Assembly: GCA_947599875.1 (NCBI GenBank)
Contig: CANQFV010000023.1
Span: forward strand, 1 to 40,206
Length of the DNA: 40,206 nt
DNA from: an uncultured Oscillospiraceae bacterium
GTDB taxonomy: Bacteria; Bacillota; Clostridia; Oscillospirales; Oscillospiraceae
Direction of reading: 5' to 3'
The translations under genes and the position numbers were made by a program. The notes beneath the pieces are model-generated. The model was not told the origin of the DNA and searched no databases. It worked only from the letters and a program-made list of their open reading frames with translations. Of this stretch, positions 16,206-24,338 are shown piece after piece. The first letter of the stretch is position 1. Every line of letters begins with the position of its first letter.

Positions 16206-18897
16206 GTATGCTGTGGACACCACGGCTGCGGTCACCACGGCTGCGGACGCTGATGCCACTGCGGCGTTCGCAGCCCTGAAGATGTACGGCGTCGTCAGGG
16301 GCGTTGATGCTGCTGGTGACGGCGACCTCGGACGTAATGTCCATCGTGAGGACGTCGCCGCGATCGTCTATCGTATCATGACCGGCGACACCACGGAGAC
16401 CCAGCTGAAGAACTACGAGAAGTACGCTGACGATTATGCCGACAGCGCCACCTTCTCCAAGTGGTCCAAGGGCTACATCGGCTACGCCGCCGTTAATGAC
16501 ATTTTCGTCGGCGATGCCCAGGGCAATTTCAAGCCCAAGGACGACGTGACCGGCCGTGAGCTGGTTATCGTTCTTCTCCGCTGTATCGGCTACGGCCAGA
16601 ACCATGAGTTCGAGGGCGCGAACTGGTCCAAGAACGCTCTTGCTCAGGCTCAGGCGATCAACATGTTCGGCGGCACCGGTCGCTACACCGTCAGCACCGA
16701 CATGAAGAACGCCATCTCCCGCGGCGTTGTTATGAAGCTCGTTTCCAACGCTGTCAAGACCCCCCGCGTTACTTACTACAGCGGCGCTTACTCCAACCAC
16801 AAGGATATGGCTCGTCCCTCCCTCAACAACAATGGGCAGGCCGATATCAACACCCCGCTGATCGACGTCACTTCTGTGGGCGGCGCTACTGAGGCCGGTG
16901 TGAATGACTGGGGCATTCCTTACTCCGCTGTCACGGAGAAGACTGTGACTTGGACCTTCACCAATCCTGTTGTTGCCGTTTCCGGCTCCACCAAGATTCC
17001 TGCCAGCTCCAAGCTTGATACCCCCCTCTATGATTCCTTCACTTATGAGGATCACTGCGACGTGGCCGACAAGGCCGGCATCAAGGCTGATGCTGTTGCC
17101 CTGACCTACCTCAACGGCAAGGCCGGTGCGAACCTGACCATCGACGTGAGCGATGAGGACACCATCATCGGCACCAATGGCCGTCACACCCTGCTTTATG
17201 CTAACACCGATGCCAACACCAAGGAAGCTGCTCCTTATGTCCTTGTCCAGATCGACACCTATCTGGCTGTCGTCACCTCTGTTGCCACCAGCAGCAAAGT
17301 CGTTGACAAGAACGGCCATGTGATTGTCGAGAGCAAGACCAACGGTAGTGTTGCCGTCTATGTGAACAACCAGAAGACCGTTCCTCTGGCTCTGGCTGCC
17401 ACTCTTCCCGATGGCTCCAAGGTTGGCGATCTGGTTCTCGTCAATGTGAACGAGAAGGCCGCTGCCGCTGTCATGTCCGATCCTACTGTCGCTGCTGCCG
17501 ACGTGACCGTCTGCGCTCCCAAGACCGCGACCGTCACCGTTAAGGAGATCACCAAGGGCCACAACGGCGTTGAGAACATCATCGGCTTCGTTGACACCAC
17601 CGGACATCAGTATTATTACAGCAACACCTTCTGCGGCGACAAGCTCCAGGAGAACGCCATCGGCAAGGGCACCTACACGCTGGTTCTTGACCGTCAGGGC
17701 TATGTCCTTGATTGCGCTCTGGTCACCACCACCGATTCCAACTTCGGCGTTGTCACCGGCAGCAAGGTTGTCACTCTCGAGGACGACAAGGGCTATGTCA
17801 TCCAGCTGACCCTGCTTGATCCCGAGGGCAAGACCGTCACCGTGAACGTGGGCGATTACGACACTGCCGGCAAACCTTGGGCTGACAAGGCTGACGCCAC
17901 TGCCGAGATGAACAACATCTTCGGCGTTGGCTACCTGATCCACTACACTCTGGGCACTGGCGGCTATTATTGCGACACCTCCAAGGGTTACACCAATGGC
18001 CTGACCACTCCCACTGAGAGCGCTGTTAACAAGGTCGTTCCCGGCCGTGTGGACATCACCGATACTTACGGTGCTGACTTCGTCCGCGGCACCGCCGGCG
18101 CCCAGGGCTTCCTGGTCAACGACGACACCATCATCTTCGTGGCGCAGAATGTCATTGACAACACCACCATCGATGACAAGAACGACTACAAGTTTGTTGG
18201 CTACGCTCTGTACTCCTTCAAGAACCTGCCCATCCTCACTGTTGAGAACGGCGTCTCCGCTATTACCGGTATGCCCGGCTTCTCTGTGAGCCAGGTCAGC
18301 CTCCAGGCCCTCACCGCTGCTGGCAAGGCTCCTGCTGCCGGCGAGTATGCCAAGTACGTTGTGATCAACGGCTCCACCAAGCAGATCACCACGCCCGAGA
18401 AGATCGACACCATCAACTATGCCTTCATCTTCGGCAACAGCGAGATGAAGCAGGTGGGCGACTCCTACTTCACCTTCCAGGCGTATGTGAACGGCGGCAA
18501 GACTCCCATCAAGGTCAGCCTGAATGCCGGTAACGGTGTGGTTGCCAACGGCCTGTACGCTTACGGCACTGCTGTCAACGTCAACGGCGAGATCGCCTAC
18601 ACTGAGGTCACCCTTATGGATGGCAACAGCGGCTTCGCTTCTCCCTACGGCGCCAGCTTCAAGATCGCGAAGAACGGCTTCAACTACAGCAAGGGCGTTC
18701 TGACCGACACTGCCAACAACGTGTTCTACAACGTGGCTTCCAACTGCAAGGTCTACACCGTTGCTCCTAACGCCAACGAGGGCCGCGAGATTGTCAATGG
18801 CGTCGCTGAGCTGAACGCTTATGCCGATCACGACATCTGGTATCAGCTTGACGAGCTGGGCAACATCAGCCTCATCTACGTTGACATGAGCAAGTGA
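16132..18897 (+). CDS. S-layer homology (SLH) domain surface protein, slp1
   Basis: A 921-residue exported protein. A signal peptide (KTLKKTLCLVLAVVMAVGVL, cleavage near AYA) is followed by SLH-type repeats over about residues 38-205; the second is clear around YADSATFSKWSKGYIGYA and FKPKDDVTGRELVIVLLRCIGYG. SLH domains bind secondary cell-wall polymers. The remaining roughly 700 residues are Thr/Val/Gly-rich beta-strand-like sequence, as in S-layer arrays. Codon use is strongly biased (GCT, GTT, CGT and AAG frequent), unlike its neighbours and consistent with high expression. AAGGAGG lies 9 nt before the ATG. I see no convincing promoter in the 240 bp before it, in contrast to slp2. The first 74 bp of the gene are identical to slp2. 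Confidence 0.9.
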   Translation: MKTLKKTLCLVLAVVMAVGVLVLPAYAVDTTAAVTTAADADATAAFAALKMYGVVRGVDAAGDGDLGRNVHREDVAAIVYRIMTGDTTETQLKNYEKYADDYADSATFSKWSKGYIGYAAVNDIFVGDAQGNFKPKDDVTGRELVIVLLRCIGYGQNHEFEGANWSKNALAQAQAINMFGGTGRYTVSTDMKNAISRGVVMKLVSNAVKTPRVTYYSGAYSNHKDMARPSLNNNGQADINTPLIDVTSVGGATEAGVNDWGIPYSAVTEKTVTWTFTNPVVAVSGSTKIPASSKLDTPLYDSFTYEDHCDVADKAGIKADAVALTYLNGKAGANLTIDVSDEDTIIGTNGRHTLLYANTDANTKEAAPYVLVQIDTYLAVVTSVATSSKVVDKNGHVIVESKTNGSVAVYVNNQKTVPLALAATLPDGSKVGDLVLVNVNEKAAAAVMSDPTVAAADVTVCAPKTATVTVKEITKGHNGVENIIGFVDTTGHQYYYSNTFCGDKLQENAIGKGTYTLVLDRQGYVLDCALVTTTDSNFGVVTGSKVVTLEDDKGYVIQLTLLDPEGKTVTVNVGDYDTAGKPWADKADATAEMNNIFGVGYLIHYTLGTGGYYCDTSKGYTNGLTTPTESAVNKVVPGRVDITDTYGADFVRGTAGAQGFLVNDDTIIFVAQNVIDNTTIDDKNDYKFVGYALYSFKNLPILTVENGVSAITGMPGFSVSQVSLQALTAAGKAPAAGEYAKYVVINGSTKQITTPEKIDTINYAFIFGNSEMKQVGDSYFTFQAYVNGGKTPIKVSLNAGNGVVANGLYAYGTAVNVNGEIAYTEVTLMDGNSGFASPYGASFKIAKNGFNYSKGVLTDTANNVFYNVASNCKVYTVAPNANEGREIVNGVAELNAYADHDIWYQLDELGNISLIYVDMSK

Positions 18898-18939
18898 TTG
18901 GTTCTCCCCTGAACCGTCACATCGCAACGTGATAACCTG

Positions 18940-18975
18940 GATCCCCCTCGGCGAAAGCCGAGGGGGATCTTTTTA
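18940..18975 (+). terminator. Intrinsic terminator of slp1
   Basis: GATCCCCCTCGGC, GAAA loop, GCCGAGGGGGATC, then TTTTT. It lies 43 nt after the slp1 stop. Confidence 0.95.
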
Positions 18976-19020
18976 TCTCTTCCCGCCGGGGATCCTTAGA
19001 CCCCCACGGGGTTCGTTGAA

Positions 19021-19078
19021 AATTTTGTGTCTTGTGTGTGTCTTGCGGCAAAAAACTGGGGGATATTCCCTGGAAATC
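19021..19078 (+). repeat. Recombinase-flanking inverted repeat, left
   Basis: Two TGTGTCTTG 9-mers (19026-19034 and 19037-19045, 11-nt period) are followed by CGG, an A run, TGGG and GGATATT. The reverse complement of 20331-20385 shows the same order with a few differences. Tandem short direct repeats of this sort resemble arm-type binding sites of tyrosine integrases. Confidence 0.75.
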
Positions 19079-19081
19079 AAC

Positions 19082-20164
19082 TTAACAATCGTAAGAGATC
19101 TTATCCACCTCGCCAATCAGCTCCGGGATGTCCTTGTGGGTGTAGCGGTCGGTCACGTCACGCTGGCTGTGGCCCACGATAAACATCACGGCCCCACGGC
19201 GGACGCCGGCACTGTCCAATGCGGAAACAAAGGTGTGCCGGGTGTCGTGGGGCGTGTGATCCATGCCAAGGCCGGGTAGGGTCTTGTCGAACCAGCCGTA
19301 TTTATATTGCGCGTAGGTGAGCTTTCCGCCGTCCGGGGCGGGGAGGAGGTTGTCGCCGCCCCGGGAGATCATCCGCTCCATCACGGGCAGGATCTGCCGG
19401 TGCAGGGGCACCTGCCGGCGGGCCGCCCGGGTCTTCGTCCCCCGCAGGTCGATATATCGCTCCCGGAGCTTCACGTCCTGTCGCCTCAGCTCCAATAGCT
19501 CCCCAACCCGCAGGCCGGTATACAGGAGCAGCAGCACCGAACCCGTGAGTCCCAGGCCCCGGAACCGCTCCGGCTCCGTGGGCAGCGGCCTCTCCCCGCG
19601 CCAAACCTCCCAGAGGATCCGGATCTCCTGCGGGGTGAACACCCGGCGGCGCGTCTCCCTCTCCTCCGCCGTCAGCTCCACAAACTGCGACCAGTCCCGG
19701 TCTACGATCCCCCGGCTCATGCCCCAGCGAAAGAGCATGTGCATCAGCGACCGCACCTTGGACTGATACCCCCGGGACTTGTCCCCCATGAGGCGGATCA
19801 CCTCCTGAAGCTCCCCGGTGCGCAGCTCCCGAAGCGGGACATTCCAAATCGGCCGGCACAGGGCCATCGCGCTCTCCGTGACCCGCTGGGTGCTGGGGTA
19901 TTTCTGAAAATACTCCGGTCGCCAGCGCTCGTACACCTGGGCGAAGGTCATGCTCCTGTTCCCGAGATCATACGGCCCCCGGTTATATTCCGCCAGGGCG
20001 ATCATGGCCTCGCTGCGGGTCTCGTAATACCCCAGGGTGGTGAACTGCTGCAGGTCCGTCCCGTCGGAGCGCGTGTCCCACCCGGTGGTGATCCGCACCC
20101 GGTAGGGCCGCCGCCTGTTCCCCGGCAGTCTGCTGACGCCGCCGTACCCGTTAGGATTCCTCAT
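19082..20164 (-). CDS. Tyrosine site-specific recombinase / integrase
   Basis: A 360-residue recombinase. The N-terminal part (about 15-65) resembles the integrase arm-binding domain, residues about 72-165 the SAM-like core-binding domain, and 175-360 the catalytic domain. The catalytic set is complete: Arg219 (TGLRVGE), Lys near 244, His306-x-x-Arg309 (HDTRH), His332 (GHS) and nucleophile Tyr341. AGGAGG lies 8-9 nt before the ATG. No excisionase, phage, plasmid or conjugation gene is nearby, so it is not part of an intact prophage. Its position between two S-layer genes with inverted 5' ends suggests a role in inverting that segment. Target sites are unproven; it could also be a relic integrase. 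Confidence 0.93.
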   Translation of the reverse strand: MRNPNGYGGVSRLPGNRRRPYRVRITTGWDTRSDGTDLQQFTTLGYYETRSEAMIALAEYNRGPYDLGNRSMTFAQVYERWRPEYFQKYPSTQRVTESAMALCRPIWNVPLRELRTGELQEVIRLMGDKSRGYQSKVRSLMHMLFRWGMSRGIVDRDWSQFVELTAEERETRRRVFTPQEIRILWEVWRGERPLPTEPERFRGLGLTGSVLLLLYTGLRVGELLELRRQDVKLRERYIDLRGTKTRAARRQVPLHRQILPVMERMISRGGDNLLPAPDGGKLTYAQYKYGWFDKTLPGLGMDHTPHDTRHTFVSALDSAGVRRGAVMFIVGHSQRDVTDRYTHKDIPELIGEVDKISYDC

Positions 20165-20330
20165 CCAATCAACCTCCTGTCGTGATGGTAATGTTGTCCA
20201 TTATGAGGTCTGCGGCCCGGTTTGGCAAGGCCGGAGGGACGAAAATTATGGATAAATTCCGAAAATCGATCCCCAAACCGCCCGATGCCTGCTCTAAAAA
20301 CCGGCCTTCGCCACAACCGTTAATCTCCCC

Positions 20331-20385
20331 AATTTGCCAGCGAAATATCCACCCATTTCTCCCGCAAGACACAAACAAGACACAC
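20331..20385 (-). repeat. Recombinase-flanking inverted repeat, right
   Basis: CAAGACACA occurs twice (20365-20373, 20376-20384) with an 11-nt period, preceded by AATATCC, CCCA and a TTTCT stretch mirroring 19021-19078. Together the two copies bracket only the recombinase gene. The stretch 20165-20457 holds this repeat and a GCACGG / CCGTGC hairpin (20391-20406), and I see no gene. Confidence 0.75.
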
Positions 20386-20457
20386 GGGAAGCACGGTCAA
20401 CCGTGCGGTTTACATAATTTTCTGCGTTACGGATGCGATCTCCATACAGACAAAGGT

Positions 20458-20485
20458 GTCCCCCTGCCCATACGGGCAGGGGGAC
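20458..20485 (-). terminator. Terminator hairpin of slp2
   Basis: GTCCCCCTGCCC and GGGCAGGGGGAC enclose a 4-base loop, about 30 nt after the slp2 stop. The following T tract on the minus strand is short. Confidence 0.75.
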
Positions 20486-20515
20486 AGTTGCTTGGAAATC
20501 AGTTGCTCGCCTTAA

Positions 20516-23500
20516 TCAGCCAATGGTGAAGATCTCAGTGGTGACAGTGGGCAGAACCTTGGTAGCGAGGGTGGTGTCAACCACGTTCAGCGTAGCGGTG
20601 GCAGCGATGGAGGCATCCTTGACAGCAATCGCGATGGAGGCATAATAGGTGCCCTTCACGAAGATGTCGCCCTCATAGACCTCGAACTTGCCGGTGGTCT
20701 CGTTGGCCTTGTACCAAGTGACCGTGGCAGTGCCGGTAGTGGCGGCGGTAGCCGTGTCAACCGTAACAGTGAAGTACTCGTCCTTGGTGGACTTGTTCAC
20801 GGCAACAGCCTTGGTCTGCTTCAGGGTAAGAGCGGAGACGACGTTGGGGGTGGTAGCACCCGTGCCGCCAGCAGCGCCCTGACGCTCAACGGCGTAGATG
20901 GTGCTGACGTAGCCGTCAACATTCAGCTCAAAGAAGAACTCAAACGCGCCCTTGTAGAGCTTGTAGAGCTGCTCAATGGTCTGGGTAGTGGCCTGAATCT
21001 TACCGTTCACGGTGTTGAACTGATAGATGGCGACGTTGGGAACAACGGTCAAATAAGAAGTCGTCGCGGTAGTGCCGTTCAGGGCAACAGGGGTGCCCAG
21101 AGTGATAACGCCATCCTTGTAAGTCCAGTTGCCGGTGACCTGGTTCACAATGCCAGTGGGAACCTTGCTGGTACCGTTGGTGTCCTTCTCCAGGATGCGC
21201 AGGCCGGGGATCTTAACGTCCTTAGCGTAGTCGTTGTTCACGGGCAGAACGGTGTCCACGCCATTCTGGAAGATGTTGAAGTTGTAGTTGTTATCAACGA
21301 TGGTTCCGGAGACATTGACGCCAGTCTTGAACAGGGCGTACTCAGGAACGGTCTGCGTGGAAGTACTCCACTGAGTGGCGTAGTTGACAAGGACATAATC
21401 CATGTCAGCGTCGTCCACGTCAGCATTGTTGAAATAAGAGACATCCATTCCGGCGACGCCGGTAACTTCCTTGCCATTGACGAAAACCTTGCCGGACTGA
21501 TAGGACAAGTCGCGGAGGCCGTCAGCCTGGAAACCGGTGAAGACCTGATAGCCGTCGAAGCTGTAGCCGCCCAGGGAGTTCTTCATGGAGTACTTGGCAA
21601 CGAAGAACACGGTGGTGTTGTTGACCAGCTTGTCGGAGGCATACGCATTAGCGACGCCAGCATCAAACTTGGAACTCACTGTAGTCGGCAGATAAGTGCC
21701 CTTTGTAAGCGTATAGTAGTTATTCTTGGAATCGATGAGACGCCAGTTCACCAGGGTGCCGAAAGCGGGAATGAGATGATTATCCTCATCCGCAGCGGTG
21801 AAGCCCTCAACGGTGCCGGTCGTAGTACCAAGGCCCTTGACAACCGTCATGGTCTTGGTCTCGCCCTTCTCGGTGAGAACAGTGACCTGGATAGCGTACT
21901 GGGAAGCGGTAGTACCCGCGCCGGGAATCACGCTGCCGGTGCCGGTAATGGCTGTAGAGGTGCCAACGCCGGTGACAACGCCGTAACCGGTGTCGGAAGC
22001 GCCGACCTCACGGTCAATACCGATGATGTTGTTGTGGCCGTCGGTGTAGACAACATAGGTCTTGCCGATGTCGGTAGCCTGAGGAACATAAGTGTTGCAG
22101 CCGTTGGGGGAAGCAACAGTGCTGTTGTAGGAGTAGGAAATGCTGTAGTAGTAGTCCTTGCCGCCGTCCCGGATACCAACGATCTCAGGAACGCCGTTGA
22201 CATAAACGAAGATAGGCTCGGTGAAGGTGATGGTCTCGGCCTTAACGGCGGCATCCTTCACAACCAGGGTCTTTTCCGCGCTCGTCACTGCCGCATTGCC
22301 GGCGGAGGTGAGGACATAGCTGGAGAAGAAGGACTTCTCAGCGGGGCCGGTGACGTCAGTCTTGTTGTCAGTGACGCAATTGCCGTTAGCAACCGACAGT
22401 CCAGTTGCCGGGCGCACAGCGCCGTTGGGGACAGCCAGACCGAGCATCGCGTTGTTGTACCAGACAGAGCTGACTTCCCTGGTCTCCTTGGCACCAGCGG
22501 TGACATGGCCGCCGAAATCGGTGGTTGAGCTGCCAGCAGCGATGGTGGCACCGGTCTTGGCAAGAACGACATCCTTGAAGACGATGCTGTAGACATCAGC
22601 GCCGGCGGCGTTCTTGTAGACGTAGATGTTGGTCTCACGGCCATAGGCGCCGATGGTAGTGGTGGTGTCATCAGTGATCTTGATGGCGCCCACATTGCCC
22701 TTACCGTTGGTATAGGTGATAAAGGTCTTGTCCTTCGCAGCGGAAACAGCGGTGACGATGTCGCACATGGTCATCGGGGTGTAGAACGTGAGAACAGGCG
22801 TGGCAGCCGCATCGGGTCCACCCTTGATCTCAGCGGACGTAAGCTCGCGGGGAACAACGGGGAAGTTGCAGGTGGCAACAACCTTGTAGCTGGCGGTGGT
22901 GCCGGCGGCAGGAGCGCCGAAGTCGTCAACCGTGGAGTTGGCCTTGACGGCGGCAGCGGTCTCGACATTCTTGATGTCAACCAGCTTCTTGCCGGTGTCA
23001 ACATACTTGTGGCCGTCCCAGGTCACGATGTTGTTGCCGCAGGCGTTCACAACCATGATGAAGGCCTGGCCGCGGGTAGCGGCTTTGCTGGGATCGTAGT
23101 TGGTGAGGCCCTTGAGAAGAGCCAGACGATTGGCCTCCTCCTTGACGCCCTTAGACCAACCGGTGCCCTCGAACTCGCCCTGCTTGCCGTAGCCCAGAGC
23201 GCGGAGCAACATGGCCAGCAGCTCAGTGCCGGTGACGTTGTCCTTGGGGGCGAAGGTGCTGTCGCCCTTACCCTTGACGATCTCGTGATGCCAGCCGTAG
23301 CCAATGTAGCCCTTTTCCCATTTGGCAAAGCTGGCGGAGTCGGCGAAGTTCTTCGCGTCCTCCACGGTGGCGCTGGTGTACTCATCCTTGACGTCCGCGG
23401 TCATCAGACGGTACATAATGGCAACAACGTCAGAGCGGGAGAGATTCCTTCCCAGCTCAGCGTCGCCGCTGGCATTAGTACCCTTCAGAATCCCGACGGC

Positions 23501-23641
23501 ATGGAGCGTGTCGTAAGCGTCCTTGCCAACCGTCGCAGCAGCTGCAGTAGTAGTATCCGCAGCAGCAGCGGGCAAGACGAGAACGCCAACCGCCATGACT
23601 ACCGCCAAGACCAAGCACAGGGTCTTCTTGAGAGTCTTCAT
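20516..23641 (-). CDS. S-layer homology (SLH) domain surface protein, slp2
   Basis: A 1041-residue exported protein. The signal peptide is identical to that of slp1 and ends near AAAAD. SLH repeats cover about residues 38-210, with FADSASFAKWEKGYIGYG and FAPKDNVTGTELLAMLLRALGYG corresponding to the slp1 segments but clearly diverged (roughly half identical by eye). The rest is Thr/Ala/Val/Gly-rich and different from slp1. ATG 23641 has AAGGAGG at 9 nt; a start upstream at 23704 has no support. Two promoters and a leader of about 360 nt precede it, as is common for abundant S-layer proteins. This is the likely expressed S-layer gene in the orientation shown. Confidence 0.9.
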   Translation of the reverse strand: MKTLKKTLCLVLAVVMAVGVLVLPAAAADTTTAAAATVGKDAYDTLHAVGILKGTNASGDAELGRNLSRSDVVAIMYRLMTADVKDEYTSATVEDAKNFADSASFAKWEKGYIGYGWHHEIVKGKGDSTFAPKDNVTGTELLAMLLRALGYGKQGEFEGTGWSKGVKEEANRLALLKGLTNYDPSKAATRGQAFIMVVNACGNNIVTWDGHKYVDTGKKLVDIKNVETAAAVKANSTVDDFGAPAAGTTASYKVVATCNFPVVPRELTSAEIKGGPDAAATPVLTFYTPMTMCDIVTAVSAAKDKTFITYTNGKGNVGAIKITDDTTTTIGAYGRETNIYVYKNAAGADVYSIVFKDVVLAKTGATIAAGSSTTDFGGHVTAGAKETREVSSVWYNNAMLGLAVPNGAVRPATGLSVANGNCVTDNKTDVTGPAEKSFFSSYVLTSAGNAAVTSAEKTLVVKDAAVKAETITFTEPIFVYVNGVPEIVGIRDGGKDYYYSISYSYNSTVASPNGCNTYVPQATDIGKTYVVYTDGHNNIIGIDREVGASDTGYGVVTGVGTSTAITGTGSVIPGAGTTASQYAIQVTVLTEKGETKTMTVVKGLGTTTGTVEGFTAADEDNHLIPAFGTLVNWRLIDSKNNYYTLTKGTYLPTTVSSKFDAGVANAYASDKLVNNTTVFFVAKYSMKNSLGGYSFDGYQVFTGFQADGLRDLSYQSGKVFVNGKEVTGVAGMDVSYFNNADVDDADMDYVLVNYATQWSTSTQTVPEYALFKTGVNVSGTIVDNNYNFNIFQNGVDTVLPVNNDYAKDVKIPGLRILEKDTNGTSKVPTGIVNQVTGNWTYKDGVITLGTPVALNGTTATTSYLTVVPNVAIYQFNTVNGKIQATTQTIEQLYKLYKGAFEFFFELNVDGYVSTIYAVERQGAAGGTGATTPNVVSALTLKQTKAVAVNKSTKDEYFTVTVDTATAATTGTATVTWYKANETTGKFEVYEGDIFVKGTYYASIAIAVKDASIAATATLNVVDTTLATKVLPTVTTEIFTIG

Positions 23642-23662
23642 GTAGTGTTTCCTCCTTAATAA
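23568..23662 (-). repeat. 95-bp perfect inverted repeat, right copy (RBS plus signal peptide of slp2)
   Basis: Exact reverse complement of 16111-16205. Flanking sequence differs on both sides, so the shared block has sharp edges. Confidence 0.95.
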
Positions 23663-23999
23663 AATTTGTTGATTTGGTTTTCGCCCGTTACATGAACCGG
23701 ACAATTTGTTATGTAAACGCCGGACCGGTGCCGGTCGGCATTAACACCAAGGTCTGGGATCGGCGCCCGATCCCGATTCACGCCCTTTTGACTGAACCCG
23801 GGGGTCTTTTGTTCCACCTTTTTTCCCGAAAAATTTTGGAATTTTTCCGAAAGGAGGAGTACGGCGAAGGATCTCGGTTGGGCGGTTCCTTGACCCCCCG
23901 CCGTACACTTACAAAATGAAGACTGTTGCCGCTCCGCGTGCTTGACGGTGCGGATCTTCAGACCCTGTCGGGGTAAATCCACGGCTGTTCCGCGGATTT
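23663..23999 (-). other. Long untranslated leader of slp2
   Basis: About 360 nt from the predicted start site to the ATG, with no credible ORF. Several hairpins are visible, including AAATCC / GGATTT arms around 23979-24002 and a GATCGGGCGCCGATC-like stem near 23757-23772. Long structured leaders often stabilise S-layer mRNAs. It lies outside the inverted repeat and would stay in place if the segment inverted. Confidence 0.55.
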
Positions 24000-24005
24000 G
24001 ATGAC

Positions 24006-24034
24006 ATTTTATCACAACCTTATGTCAATGTCAA
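24006..24034 (-). promoter_or_regulatory. Strong sigma-A promoter of slp2 (P1)
   Basis: Minus-strand -35 TTGACA (24029-24034) is a perfect consensus; -10 TAAAAT (24006-24011) has 17-bp spacing. Confidence 0.85.
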
Positions 24035-24221
24035 CATTTATGCGAAAAAAAGTAACAAATTTGTAACAGGGCGAAAAGATGGGCAAATCCCTACGGCCCC
24101 AAGGGTTTTCAAATTTTCGGCCCAAATCCGGTGGAAAAATTTTCGATTTTCGTTACAAAAAATCACAGGTTTTCCCGAAAATTCGCGGGAAACCGCCCCT
24201 GGCGGATGGGGGCATATCACT

Positions 24222-24249
24222 ATTGTACTCGAATTGGGCAATTTTGCAA
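24222..24249 (-). promoter_or_regulatory. Second promoter upstream of slp2 (P2)
   Basis: Minus-strand -35 TTGCAA (24244-24249) and -10 TACAAT (24222-24227), 16-bp spacing, in an AT-rich stretch. The region between P2 and P1 (24035-24221) shows no gene. Confidence 0.55.
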
Positions 24250-24287
24250 GTCTTTTTTTCAATTTTTTTGGATTTTTTGTACAGAAC

Positions 24288-24326
24288 GAAAAACGGGGCC
24301 GATTCCTTGCGCGGAACCGGCCCCGT
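24288..24326 (-). terminator. Intrinsic terminator of pheST
   Basis: ACGGGGCCGGTTCC and GGAATCGGCCCCGT (one wobble pair) around a 6-base loop, followed by TTTTT on the minus strand, about 12 nt after the pheT stop. Confidence 0.9.
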
Positions 24327-24338
24327 GGGGGGATCTTG

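Noticed and set aside
19082-20164. A prophage or conjugative element marked by the integrase
   Set aside because: No excisionase, phage structural, replication or transfer genes, and no direct-repeat att sites at a tRNA gene; the flanking repeats are inverted, not direct.
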